The position numbers and the translations under genes were made by a program. From positions 39,053,515-39,117,514 of the forward strand of contig CM019701.1 in NCBI GenBank assembly GCA_009760885.1: 64,000 nucleotides of DNA, given 5' to 3'. How positions within the stretch are numbered: position 1 is the first letter of the stretch; each line of letters opens with the position of its first letter. Shown piece after piece: positions 23,901 through 37,300 of the stretch. Under the pieces are notes generated by a model. It was given only the letters and a program-made list of their open reading frames with translations, did not search any database and had not been told where the DNA came from. Source of the DNA: Achatina immaculata (lineage: Eukaryota; Mollusca; Gastropoda; Stylommatophora; Achatinidae).

Positions 23901-26900
23901 GAAGTTTAACCTGGTATGTACAGTAGTATCGCTACGAGAGCTATACCACGGCACCTCTGCTCTAGAGGCCGCCTACGTTCGGAATACACCTACACTGGTG
24001 AAATATGCCTAAACCGGCACACACCAGGGGTGGAACTCGATGGCTAGACATGTCATGCCACCTCCGCTCTAGAGGTCGGTAACGCCTGATAAACACCCAT
24101 ACTGGTGAATTTTGCCTAAACCGGCTCATACCAGGGGTGAATCTTGAAGGCTATGAATGTCACAGTACCTCTGCCCTAGAGGTCGGTCCCGTCCCAAACA
24201 TGCCCATACTGGGAAATGCCTAAACCGGCTCAACCCAGGGGTAGAAGTCACTAGTGGCGAGGATTCGTCCTCCTGGACAAAAGCTCCATCCTGGTCACAA
24301 CTAGGAAGGGTAGCGGCCACGACCGCAAAATGCTGAAGTCGGAGACACTGGACCAGGGAAGTCTAGATAGGCAACCACCTCTCACCCGGCGGGGATGTCT
24401 GCGTATCCTAATCACGCTGAGGTTTTCCGGTGAGAAAGTCCAACCCTGGACTGGATGGGCAACCACCTCTCACCCGGCGGTGATACACGGGTATCTCATA
24501 ACACGTCGAGGTTTTCCGGTGAGAAAGTCCAACTCTGTCCTGGGTGGGCTAACGCCTCTCACCCAGCGGGGATGCACTGATATTCCAAACACGTCGAGGT
24601 CTTCCGGTGAGAAAGTCCAACCCTAGACCAAACTGGTGCAATGAAAACCACGGTGTCACGCAATCCCGCTTCCGAGACCCACCAAGAATACAGGCTAAAG
24701 CACTGTGATACTCTGAACCCCTTGTGGTCCTTCGTGGAACTCATGTGGTCTATTTTGGACCACACAGGGGACCACCGGACCAAACGAGGACCACATGTGT
24801 GAATTCAGTAGGTTCACAGTGCGGTTTTTGGTGGTAGAAGTGAACGAAGAAGAAGAAGAAGAAGAAGATCTCATGCACAGATATTCAGGTGGTATTCATG
24901 ATTCAAAAGTGGTGTGGAAACGATTACAAATGCAACTAGACATGGACACCCAATTTCTGTTTGTAATGAGGAACTTGTATACTGAAAATATAATGAGGAA
25001 TGTTAGAGAAGATGTAGACAAAGAATATTACGATGCCATAACAGTTGGAGGTTATGAAATACCAGAGATTAGATATGCTGATGACACAGTATTGCTGTCC
25101 ACAACACAAGAAGGAATGGAAAAACTAATTATGTCAGTCCGCAAGAACAGCGAAGAGCAGAACCTCTATCTTAATGCAAAGAAAACTAAAGTGATGACAA
25201 CTGACAAAACAAACAAGGCAACTGAAATATGTATCAATGAGGAAAAACTGGAAGAAGTGGAGAGTTTTGAATATCTTGGATCACTACTAACTAATAATGG
25301 AGATACAATGAGGGAAATTAAAAGGAGGACATCTATTGCTCTTCAGAAAGTAAAACAAATAAAGCATCTGTGGAGAGGAGCAGACAGAACCACAAAAATA
25401 AGATTTTTAAGGGCATGCATCTTCCTATCGCAACATATGCCTGTGAGACCTGGACACTTAACAAAACAGCTGAGAAGCACATAAATGCCTTTGAATGTAA
25501 ATGCTATAGAAGAGTTCTCCAAATATCGTGGACACAAAAAAGAACAAATATATCTATACTACAAGATCTTAATATTGAAGAAGGCTGGCTAGTAAAGAGG
25601 ATTAAAGAGAGAAAACTTAAATATTTTGGACACATTAAATGTCATGATAATTTAGAGAAGACCGTATTGGAAGGATACATAATGGGAAAAAGAAAAAGAG
25701 GAAGACCGAAACGAAGATGGCTGCAAGACATCGTTGATGATCTGGAAATGGATGCAGCAGCAGCAGGCCATCTTGCTCACAACCGAGAGGCCTACAGGAG
25801 TGCTGTTTGGGAGGCAAAGTTCCGCAAGGGACATGCAAAGGAATGAATGAATGAATGAGGAACTCACTTCAAAAGTCAGAGAACAGATACAAGAAGATTG
25901 TTGTTCGATTTAAAAGATGATGGCAGATGAATTTGGTGTTAACTGAGAGACCATTCGTAAAATTTTAGTGGAAGATTTGGGCAAGAAAAAAGTTGCTTGC
26001 CGGTTTGTACCACATTCGTTGTCTGATGATAAAAAATATCAGCGTGTTGAGTACGCAGAAGACATCATCAAAATGTGTTGCAGAAATAAACATTTCTTAA
26101 ATTTGACTGTTGCAGAGGATGAAACATGGATTTTCCGCTATGATCCCACAACTAAACGCCAAAGTGGTCAGTGGAAGTCATCATTATCACCAAAAGGCAA
26201 AAACATTCGTCTCAAAAGTCGAAAGTGAAGACAATGTTGGTGTGCTTCTACGACAGCAAAGGAGTTATTCACAAAGAATTTATTCCAGAGGGACAGATTG
26301 TCACTGCCAAAGTTTATTTAAGTATTTTAAAATGCCTGTTGAAAAGGATTCTTCGAGTCCGACCTCAGTATTCAACACCTGGCAGTTTTTTCCTTCCTCA
26401 TAATAATGCACCGGCTCACCAGGCAGTAGTTGTACAGGAATTTTTGGCCCAAAAACAAGTGTGTGTTCTCAACCATCCACCCTATTTCCCAGATTTGTTT
26501 CCCTGTGATGATTTTCTAGTCCCAAAATTAAAGTTACCATTGAAAGGATGCTTTTTTGATGATACTGATGACATCCAAAATGCCGTAACATCGAGTTTAA
26601 GGGCCATACCAACAGAACTGCATAGGTCATTTCAGTGATTTTTAGATCGTGCCACTTGCTGTAGCAATGCACATGGCAAGGGGCTTACTTTTAATAAAAT
26701 ACAGGTTATATCTTCAACTGTTGTTTATTTTATTTTTTATGTAATTAGTCTCAATACTTAATTGTCTGACCTTGTATGTATTTTCTTTGGATTAATTAAT
26801 GTTGAACTTTTGCCCGTTTTAATTTACCATTCTGTTTCTGATCATTGATATAATGAAGGCTGAAAACAGGTGACTGGACACTGTTTCCAAATGAAGGATT

Positions 26901-29900
26901 GAAACTTTTGATGATGGTCAGTGCAATCTATTTAAAATCAAGCCAAACCAATTAATATGAGTATATGCAAAAGAAAAAAAAACAGCTGAATCTGAGCTGG
27001 AAGGAGGAAATTAATCTGAGATCATACAGAAAAAAAATTGGTTTGAGGTGAAAAAAGGTGAATTAATTCTGTATCATACATATTAACTCTTTCCACCCGC
27101 CTGGACCCCACAGGGGCCATGTTCGTTTTGCGTCGGCAGTCTACAGGTCCCTATGGGACACCCTGTTTTGTTTCGTTCACATGTGAAATTAACTTTTTAG
27201 TTAACGACTATCTGCGCATGCCAGAATCTTCCTTTACTTCCGGGCACGCTGTTCAAAAAGGAGTTTGTTAAATATTGTAAAGAATTTGTGTTTTTCAGCG
27301 ACATTTTCGAGACCGACTCAAAAAATGAACTCACCGACCGACGCGACAAATGTGACTGCATGTTATTCAGGTAGTGGTAGGCCTGTTAGAAACAGTGCAA
27401 AGGCAGCTTTGAATTTATTTAAATGTATAGGTAACGGAAAGACCATAACTGAATCAATTTCTCACGTGGATGAACCTGTAGTTAGTTTATCTGCCTATAG
27501 TGACGGTGACAGGCATAGTGAAAGTGACTCTGACAATGGCCCTACGACTAGTTCTAGTTCTTTAGCTGGACCGAGCAATAGGATACGTCATCCACCTGTG
27601 AAACGACCTAGAACTATTGTTTCTGTGGCTCAGAGAGAAAATAACAATCCACTATCTAACTGGAGAGAAGCACAGGTGAATGAAGAGCTAGGAACTCCTA
27701 GCAGCAGTGATCCTGGCAGTGGTATTCTGTTAGATGTTGGCCGTGAGCGGACACCACTGGGGTTTTTCTTTGCACTATTTACAATAGATATTTTGGACAG
27801 TCTCATAGCCAGCATAAATGCTTATGCTGTTATGAAACTTAGCCAAGCAGGTGATGGTAGTAATGATTCTGGATGGACACCTATTGGCCGCCATGAAATG
27901 TATAAGTTCATGGCCACTATCATTTCCATGAGCATGCAACCTAAACCAAAACTCAGTGACTATTGGATCACCACAGGCCATCTGCAGTCACCATTTTTTA
28001 GGCAGATGTTTAGTAGGGATAGGTTTCTGAAGATATACAGCACCATGCTGCATGTCAATGAAGCTGATAGTAAAGGTAAAGCCAAAATTGAACCTTTTGT
28101 CAATCAGCTGGTCGCATCTTTTCAGGCAGCCTTTTACCCTTTCAGAGACGTAAGTATTGATGAAATGGTAATTGGCTACAAGGGACGCTGGTGTCACAAG
28201 CAATATAACGCTAGCAAGCCAGCCAAATATAACATCAAGACGTTTGGCCTTTGTGACTCCATCACAGGTTATGTGTTCAACCTGGTGATATATTTTGGGA
28301 AGCAAACCTCCTATGACCCTGCCACTGCTGACAGTCCAAGTCATGCTGTGAAAGTTTTTCAGACACTTTTGCAGCCAGTGAAGGCTTCTCATCATACATT
28401 TGCAGACAGGTTTTATACCAGTCTTCCTCTGGTTGATTATCTGCTGTCAAAAGGTCACAATTACACTGGGACCTTGAATATCTGTCGTAAGGGCTTTCCT
28501 CCGCAGCTGAAAACTCAAGACACTTGAGGAAAACAAGCCTGTTTACCATGTCAGAGATGATGGTAAGATTCTCTGTGTTTCCTGGACAAACAAAAAGTCA
28601 AAGAAGCCTGTTCATGTGGTTACAACACATGGAAAAGCTGTCACTATTCCTCTTATCGAAGGACAGCGAGAGGTCCAGAAACCAGAGATCATTCACACAT
28701 ATAACATGTGTATGAATGGATGTGACAGAGCTGACCAAAAGGTTTCATACTATGGCATGCATTCTAGAAAGACAATAAAGTGGTGGAAGAAAATATTCAA
28801 CTGGATTTTGGAAATAACACAGGTGAATGCTCACACTTTATATTTGGTTTCAGAGAACCCTGGCAGGAGTAACAAATCTCTGGTCTTCTTCAAGAACCAG
28901 CTTATTGAGGGTTTGGTATCCTTGGCAGACAGCAGCTTCATTGCAGAAGTTAGTATGCCTGCTTCCAGGCAAACGGGAGCAGCAGCACATCCCCTTATCT
29001 CAGAATGCTACCAAAGTGTTCATCTGATTGACATGAAAGATTTCCGTAAACGGTGTTTATACTGTTCGAGGCCAAACAAGAAAGTCCGCACCTATTACTA
29101 CTGCACTACGTGCTCGGACGAACCTCATCTGTGTCCAAAGAATTGTTTCCGGGCGTATCATAAGTCACATCGAGCATGATACCACTGCAGTCTAGCACAA
29201 ATACTTTATTTGCCTGTGCTTTCTACATTTACTGTCTGAGCCACCCTTGACATCTCTGTCTAACCTGACCATTTTTACTCTGTAGGTGACTGATTTCTTG
29301 ACTGAAGACAGCAGAAGACTAGTGTTTTTGTACCTGTGTTGTATATATTGACAGCAAAATTAATTTTTTTATACTTTTTTATCATGTAAATATACTGTGG
29401 ACAGATCACATACTGACAGTTTTATACAAGCATTCACCTCAGCCGACAGCAGCTCTATAACGGCCCTTTTCAGGGCCATCCAAATTTTCAAGACTGGCAA
29501 TTGCTTAGGAAAGAGGAACCTTCACCTCAGCCGACAGCAGCTCTATAACGGCCCTTTTCAGGGCCATCCAAATTTTCAAGACTGGCAATTGCTCAGGAAA
29601 GAGGAACCTTCACCTCAGCCGACAGCAGCTCTATAACGGCCCTTTTCAGGGCCATCCAAATTTTCAAGACTGGCAATTGCTCAGGAAAGAGGAGCCTTCA
29701 CCTCAGCCGACAGCAGCTCTATAACGGCCCTTTTCAGGGCCATCCAAATTTTCAAGACTGGCAATTGCTCAGGAAAGAGGAACCTTCACCTCAGCCGACA
29801 GCAGCTCTATAACGGCCCTTTTCAGGGCCATCCAAATTTTCACAATTGACATGCACATGGGTTGCGCAAAATGAGTTCACATTGTTTTCTGTTGTGTTTG

Positions 29901-32900
29901 TGTTTGTTTGTGTAGGTCTGCAAATTTGTCCACAGTTTTTACACTTCATGTGAGGAATTCCATTTATCTTCATACTGTGTTTTTCAATTGGATATTTACA
30001 GCTGTAATGGTAAGTAGAAAACAATTTTATTTGTGTGTCATAACTCTTTTTTGGGCTGAAAAGAGATATAGTGTATATTAGATGTGATTCATTTGGATTT
30101 CACAACAAAATGTGCCAAAGTTGGATTTATATTCAGTTGGAATATATTCAGATTGAGGGTAAGTTGAACATACTTTTTTTTTCCCTCAGTCCTAAATAAT
30201 TTTTTTTTTTTTGCTCACAAACTTCAATTTTTTCTCAACAGTTCTCTTTCTTTGACAAATAACTACATTTATGAAATCCTCATTCATTTCTACTTATTTT
30301 GATATATGATACATTTATGTTGAACCCTGAATTAGTTTGTTAAAATTAATTTTAGAGAGGGACCCAAAAATTATTGCAACACCCGCTCGATAATATAACG
30401 TCCGCCCGTACGCCGGTAACGTCCGCCCGTACGCCGGTAACGTCCACATTTTTTTTCCCCGGGTGGAAAGAGTTAAGAGTTAGGAAATTAATCAAGATAA
30501 AACAGGAAATTAATTTTAAATGAAATAGATACCATAATTTGAAATATGATATTAGTAACAATTCCATTGTTTTTAATATGAGAATGAAATTTCTTTTTTG
30601 TTTTTTTTTAATGAACTATTGCAGGTTGAAATCAGCATAGGAATGCAATAGCAATCTCTACAGAACAAGTAACATGATGCTAATCTAAGCTTGTATTTAA
30701 GTACGTACTTTTATCACAAGTTGACTCAATGTAGCCGACCCGACATCCTAGTTCACATGTACCATGTATGTGATGACACAATGGAGTGCTGTCACTGCCC
30801 ACACTGCAGAATTCAGGACACCGAGACCTACAGAGCAGGCCGTAACTTCCTGCCGCGCAAGCTGTTAGAGGTAAAGAGATTGTCATGAAGGATGGCCTAC
30901 ATTAAGTTAAGTTGTTAATACTAGAAGTACACAAGCACTACTTGAAAAAAAAAGACAGAGGTATTGCTACACCATATTAACTAACTTGAAATAGTTGGAA
31001 GAAACCTAAGATATGTGGATGAAATTGTAACATACTATGCCAACAATGGTAGGCAGGTTTAAATTGCAAATGTTCATATTTTATCACTACTATTGTTACA
31101 GTATGCATCAACCTCACAATGAGAAGGTTTTGAAGTGAAGTTTGATGGGAAGGCAGAAAACAGACAACACAAATGAGGAAGCCATACTGATGAAATTTAA
31201 ACATTGCATAGAAAGACAGAGAGGAGATAGGTAGGTAGACAGACAGACTGACAGGCATAGCAAATAGGTAGGTAGACAGACTGACAGAGATAGCAGATAG
31301 GCAGGTAGATAGACAGACAGACATAGCTGATAGGTAGGTAGACAGACAGAGCTGATAGGTAGGTAGACAGATAGCAGATAGGTAACAGTGATAGCAGATA
31401 GGCAGGCAGACATAACAGATAGGTAGACAGATAGCTGATAGGTAGGTAGACAGACTGACAGAGATAGCAGATAGGTAGGTAGACAGAAAGACAGATAGCA
31501 GGTAGACAGACAAGACAGCAGATAGACAGGTAGACAGACTGACAGACGTATCAGATAGGTAGGTAGACAGACTGACAGAGATAGCAGATAGGTAGGTAGA
31601 CAGAAAGACAGATAGCAGGTAGACAGACAAGACAGCAGATAGATAGGTAGACAGACTGACAGAGATAGCAGATAGGTAGGTAGACAGACTGACAGACATA
31701 GCAGATAGGTAGGTAGCCAGACAGTTAGTTCTTTACTTGAGATATTAGAAGACTGGCTTACTCATGTTGCACCAGGGACCATCATACCCTGACTGACATC
31801 CGAGCAAACATTCACCATTTGTGTGGTCACAGATGTTGATATCTCTGTTGTTTGTCAGACAGAAGCGAGGGCATGATGAGCTGCAGTTGTGACCAAATAA
31901 GCCGGCAGTACATGCTGTGCACAAGATATAGGAATATTTATGCACAAGTTTTCATTATAAAAATGTGTGTATGTAGTTTTAAAAACATACGTACTAAATT
32001 TCAAAAGGATGGGCAGACGATGTTGCGAAGGTTGATTCCTTCCATGAGCAAAGCTGTAGCCAGATAGAGATGTTTGTTAATTATCTTGTGTGGTAAGCGT
32101 GATTCCATGGCTCTTGAGGATGTATTTGACGTCACTTGCCATATTCCACATGTATGTCATTTTCATGAAAATTTAAGATCTTCTTTAAGATCTCGACATA
32201 AACAGCCGAGCCAGCTTTTTCCTCAAAACTAACCAAATCCTTTTTTTTTTTTTTTTACACCAAGAAAACTCTGATTCAACTAAGATTATCTGCACAACTT
32301 CACAGATTGAATGCCATGCATTCCACCCCCCCCCCCACCTCACCTCAGTTCAACCACTGCTTTCATTTGTCAGCTTCTCACATATGTACTTGTTTAAAGT
32401 GCAATGAGTTTTAACATTTCAGTATTTTAACATTTATTCTCCGTTCAGCTTCACAGCAACTTATCTTACAATTCTAAAAAAGTGCAGGCTGCAGACATAG
32501 TACCCCTGGCTGACTGAGACAGTGATCATCACCCCTCAGATAATGGTTTGTATTAGGATTAGTGAATCACAGCTGACCAAGACCCTGTTCTAACTCCACC
32601 TAATGCCTCTTGTAAAAGACAACAGTCTGATCAAGCAAAAAGGGAAAGCAAAACTAGTCCTTAAAATACTCCATGCCGAAGTCAGATGTCACAGTCTAGC
32701 TGCAACTGTGCCACTGTTGGGGGGGGGGGGAATGGAGTAGAAGAAAAGAGAAGGAGGAGGAAGAAGAGGAGGAGGATGAGGAAGAAGAGAGGAAATACAA
32801 CTGGTGAGATAGTGGATTGAATGAGTGCTATTCTTGTACCGAGTAATGTTCATATTCACTTATTCCGCATATGACTCATGTTCATTTTTTTATGCTGTAA

Positions 32901-34275
32901 ATATTTTATGCATTTCTGATCGAGGACTACTTGTTCACATGATCTAAGATAAAATCTCAGTTTTAATGCTATTTAAGCATAATGAGGATATGGTGTTAGG
33001 CCTGTATTTCCAAGACCATCAGCACATGAAAGTCTGATGTGGTCAGTATCATGCTTGGTCAAATTTACCTTCCCAGATTTCTCTGGTACCCACTTTTGGA
33101 GGCTGGGTGGACCCTGGAGCCTTTCAGGTATGGTGGTACCAGAAAAAAAAAGCCCACTGCTAGGACTTGAATCCAGAACCACCGGATCAGAAGACAAGTG
33201 CCTAACCACTCAGCCAATCAGGTTGCTCACATGACCTTATCGAAAGCAATAATGGCAGGTATGCTGATGTAATAAAGGGAATGGCTGAGGAGATGACAGA
33301 CCCCAATTATCACTGACATTTTTAACTTAACAACCACTGAAATAGACATATATAATAGGCAAAGATATGTTTTCTGTATTTCCCTCCTAGAAAGAATTGC
33401 CGATAGTAACCTTCTGCTAAGAACAGAAGAGATCATTTGTTCAGTTTCAGCAAATCTACACGAGTTCAGAAACAAACCAGGTGTAAACAGAACATACAAA
33501 CCAAAAGATAAAATTAAGATACGAGCAGTGCAGCTTACGTTCAGCACACATTAGACCCTTGTATCCAGGTTGACAACCTTGTAGACAGACACCATGGAGG
33601 TGATGGCAGGAAGCTACCATGCTGCTGTCAGAGGCGCATGATTCAGAGCAGGTGGAACTACATCCTTGTCCATATGTGCCTGATGCGCAAGCTTCAGAAA
33701 TAAAGATGGCATCACTCTTAAACATTTTCTCCAATCACTAGTGGAAGTATTTGAAGATCAGCACTTATGGACTAGTTGTCCAATGTGCATTCAGGATGAT
33801 TCATCAATTAGCTAGCTAACTAACTAGCTAACTAACTAACCAACTAACTAATTTTCTCCAATCTTTAAGTGAAAGTCATCTAATAAAAGACAGGCCATCA
33901 AATGCATGTCCAGGATAAGAATTGGCTGTTGGAAAGAAGAGTAAAGTTATCATTCCTTTCTGATGATACAGGAAGTTGTGAAAGACTGTCTTCTCTTAAC
34001 AAAATGTGCTACACAGCCCATGGTTCTGCAAGGCCTGTACGTAGCCTTTGCTACCTTCTATTCAAGTCGTAAAAAGCAACCAAAGAGGTGGGTGCATGGG
34101 GCGAACACAATCCCTGTGAAAAAAAAAAAAAAAAGAAGGGCACATACTGAAACTGACACAAGAGAAACCCAAAATGTTGGTGAAAGGGACAAAGTTTGTC
34201 AGAAAACTGGTTCCACGAGGCTAAAATGGAAATCTCTTGCCACCAGCAGCCCCACATGTCTTGGGCATTGAAGGG

Positions 34276-34318
<43 letters not shown>

Positions 34319-37300
34319 GTTACAAACCAAATATTAAACCTTTAAACCAGCATCATGTCACATTACTGAGGATTTCTGCAGACATGCACCATTTTAAAAA
34401 TGATCTGTATCTTTTCAGTGCTTTAATGCTCTGGATTTCATGTGCTGAGTTTTCTAAGTTCTTAAAGTGCTGCTTTATTTTAAATTTTGTCAGTGGTTAT
34501 GATACTTCTGCTGTTCAGCGGAAAAAGAATTGTTAAAAATATTCCCATAAATCAATGGAACAATACCAGTTAGACAAACATAAAAATTTACTCGTGTTGC
34601 ACCATGGGCCCTCATAGCCAATCTGGCATCCTAGCAGACAGGTCCCGCTGATGTGGTCACAGACACTGATGTCGTCACTGTTTGCTAGACACAGCTGAGA
34701 GCATGTGGAGTTGCAGTCCTGGCCAAATCTTCCAGGAGGGCATGCTGCACAGACAAGAATGTTTAAAAGTTTCAAGTTATAAGAAAACTACACCCAAAAG
34801 ATTGCCTGAAAATACAGAAGGTTTAAAACAAAATGAAATAGCACGTGAATGTAAAAAGGGAAGAAACATCCACAAAAATGGTCACCCTCAGACAGGCTGC
34901 CATGTGACACAATAAATCATATGAAGCAATTATGTGATCACATCCTTTTTTTTCTTCTTTGTCATCTTCTGTTTTCCTTTTTTTTCTTCTTCTTGCTTTT
35001 TTATCATGTTTTATTACTCTTCTTTTTCATCACGTTCTTCTTATTCTTCACTCAGTTTCATATGCTCCGCCATCTGGACAAATGTGGATTGCCTCCTTGA
35101 ATCCCATCAAAGCAGGTGTTCATCGTGTGTATGCCACAGCTCCATGCAATTGTCATGGGGCCAGTTTTGGGCTCTTAAGTCTTTGAAGAGAGTGCAAATT
35201 TGTAGAATGTACTGTGGCGACAAAGTAAATAAGATTTTTATTAAAATAAGATGTTTAAAGGCATGGATCTTTCCCATCGTAACATATGCCTGGACACTTA
35301 ACAAAACAGCCTTTGAATGTAAATGCTATAGAAAAGTCCTTCAAATATCATGGAGACAAAATAGAACAAATATATCCAAACTACAAGATTTAATATTGAA
35401 TAAGATTGGCTAGTAAGGAAGATTAAACAGAGAAAACTTAAATATTTTGGACATCATGACAATTTAGAGAAGACTAGTCTTGGAAGGGTACATAATGGGA
35501 AAAAGAAAGAGAGGAAGACCAAAGCGAAGATGGCTGCAAGACATTGTTGATAATCTACAAATGGATGCATCAGCAGCAGAGCATCTTGCTTACAACCGAG
35601 AGGCCTACAGGAAAGCTGTTGGGGAGGCAAAGTTCTGCAAGTGACATGCAAATGACTGACTGACTGACTGACTGACTGTGAAGACAGGGGCCAAGTCTGA
35701 GCACTTAAATCTGGATAGAGAGTGCGGATTTGCAGAATGTATTTTGTAGACTGGGACCAAGTTTGGGCATTTAAATCTGTTGAGAAAATGTAGGTCAGCA
35801 GGATGTAATCTGAAGTCTGGGGTTAGTTTTATGTTCTTAAGTCCCTGTAGAGAGGGCGTATTTGCATGATACAATCTGGAAAATGGGACCTGCTTTAAGT
35901 CTCCTCAGAGAGTGCAGGGATCATACATAACTAGAACATGAGTAGGAGCAACATCAAGAGAATGAGCAGGAATAAAAAACCAAGAACATTCAGGATAAAT
36001 AAAACACAACATACAACATCTAACAGTGCAAGAAACGCTGAGAGTAACATAACATTAAAATGTGCAAAACTCCCTAACAAAACATAACAACTCACACTGT
36101 GAACAGCCCTCTCCTGTGAAGCCAATGGAGCATCCAGAATAGCATCCCCCAGTACTGACAGAGCACTGCTCATCTTTGTCAATGCAGTTACATTTGTGTT
36201 CACAGTCTCGCCCATACTGACCATGTTCACATATAGATTCTGAGGAATTCACAAGGAAGATGTAAACTGATGAAAACAATTTGCTGTATCTCAAACGTTC
36301 ACAAAACAAAGCTGAGGAAATATAATAATTCTAGAATCAAAGTATTGTACACTTTTATTAAGCTTGCCATGGCATGCTATTTGGTAAAAAGTAGGGTTGT
36401 GACTATGGTAATGATCATAGCTGAAATTGGATTAGCCACCCAAGAAAGAAAGGGAAAACACTAAAATTGGATTAAACCATCCAAGAAAGAAGGGGAAGAC
36501 ACCAAAATTTAATTAACTATCCAAGAAAGAAGGGTAAGACACTAAAACTGGATTAACCATCCAAGAATGAAGAAGACACTAAAACTGGATTAACCATCCA
36601 AGAAAGAAGGGGAAGACACTAAAATTGGATTAAACCATCCAAGAAAGAAGGGGAAGACGCCGAAATTTAATTAACCACCCAATAAAGAAGGGGAAGACAC
36701 TAAAACTGGATTAACCATCCAAGGAGGAGGAGGAGAAGGAGAAGAAGAAGAAGAAGAAGAAAAAAAGAAGAAGAAGAAGAAGAAAAAAAAGAAGAAGAAG
36801 AAGAAGAAGAAGCAGACAAAATCTAAAGTCCATGTGAAGGAAATCATGAAACCCGCAGGGCTCTAAAATGTGAAGTTTTCCCTGATATTTTACTGTCAGT
36901 TCTCTGTAGGCAGCAGAGATGCAATGTTGATATCAATCATTCAATCAATGATCAACCAATCACTCAATTACTAAATCAATTAATCAATCAGTCATGCTGG
37001 CAGTCCTTTGGAAAATGTTGCTCTCTTGACAGTCAGTCCTGAAATATTTAAGTTTTCTGTCTAGGATGTCTGCTTCAGCGCATGTAACGTTTAGAATGCC
37101 AATGACATGCATGGGCCAGTCATCTCCTTACACTACTGATTTTTTCATTTTTTAGAATCATATCCTCGGTTACTGTTTACTCTAAGCCATAATAAAATTA
37201 TTTCTGTGATGATTAAGCTACACAATCAAAATTTATAAGTATTTTAATTTTAAATTATCCAGTTTGGTCTAAATGTTCTAAGAATGTTTCTGAAGGCAAT

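Larger units (their letters stand above)
23285..26639 (+). pseudogene. mariner transposase, inactive and interrupted
   Basis: N-terminal helix-turn-helix part at 23290-23383 (IKFCLKLGKSASETVELMQQ), continued at 24868-24975 (SHAQIFRWYS, stop, FKSGVET) and at 25865-26639 (VAEDETWIFRYD, VCFYDSKGVIHKEF, HPPYFPDLFPCDDF). Catalytic block 1 is kept (DETW), but the second block reads HNNAPAH where mariners have HDNAxxH, so one catalytic Asp is Asn. At least two stops and one frameshift. Confidence 0.85.
23075..26774 (+). mobile_element. mariner element with two nested insertions
   Basis: Ends are imperfect inverted repeats, CAAGGTCTGCCAATTAAGTA at the left and its near-complement TACTTAATTGTCTGACCTTG at the right, each flanked by TA. 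Removing the two insertions (23384-24867 and 24976-25853) and one copy of each target duplication leaves about 1314 bp, the normal mariner length. The coding strand is plus. Confidence 0.85.
29424..29845 (+). repeat. 88-bp tandem array, about 4.8 copies
   Basis: Nearly identical units start with CACCTCAGCCGACAGCAGCT, contain one stem-loop each, and end CAGGAAAGAGGAACCTT. Stem-loops lie exactly 88 bases apart. Located 245-670 bases after the transposase stop, inside the piggyBac. Confidence 0.95.
27087..30472 (+). mobile_element. piggyBac transposon, complete ends
   Basis: Perfect 13-bp terminal inverted repeats CTCTTTCCACCCG / CGGGTGGAAAGAG, flanked on both sides by the TTAA target (27083-27086 and 30473-30476). 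Encodes a piggyBac transposase with one frameshift. The 3' region holds an 88-bp array with histone-type stem-loops and, just inside the right end, a 21-bp direct repeat TAACGTCCGCCCGTACGCCGG. Intact ends and a nearly intact gene indicate a recent insertion. Confidence 0.92.
20965..30708 (-). other. receptor intron 11, a 9.7-kb mobile-element cluster
   Basis: The largest interior intron. Holds a SINE (21265-21510), a hAT MITE with a LINE tail inside (21830-22261), a mariner with two nested insertions (23075-26774) and a piggyBac (27087-30472). Unassigned stretches are 21510-21820, 22270-23060 and 26780-27080. No further EGF exon was seen. Confidence 0.75.

Noticed and set aside
24795..25846. 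RT-bearing frames as host genes
   Set aside because: They are LINE copies with target duplications and microsatellite tails; parts can be mis-annotated as host proteins by homology.
30977..31699. 240-codon minus-strand frame with repeated LSTYLSA
   Set aside because: Complement of the GATA/GACA minisatellite; no coding signal.
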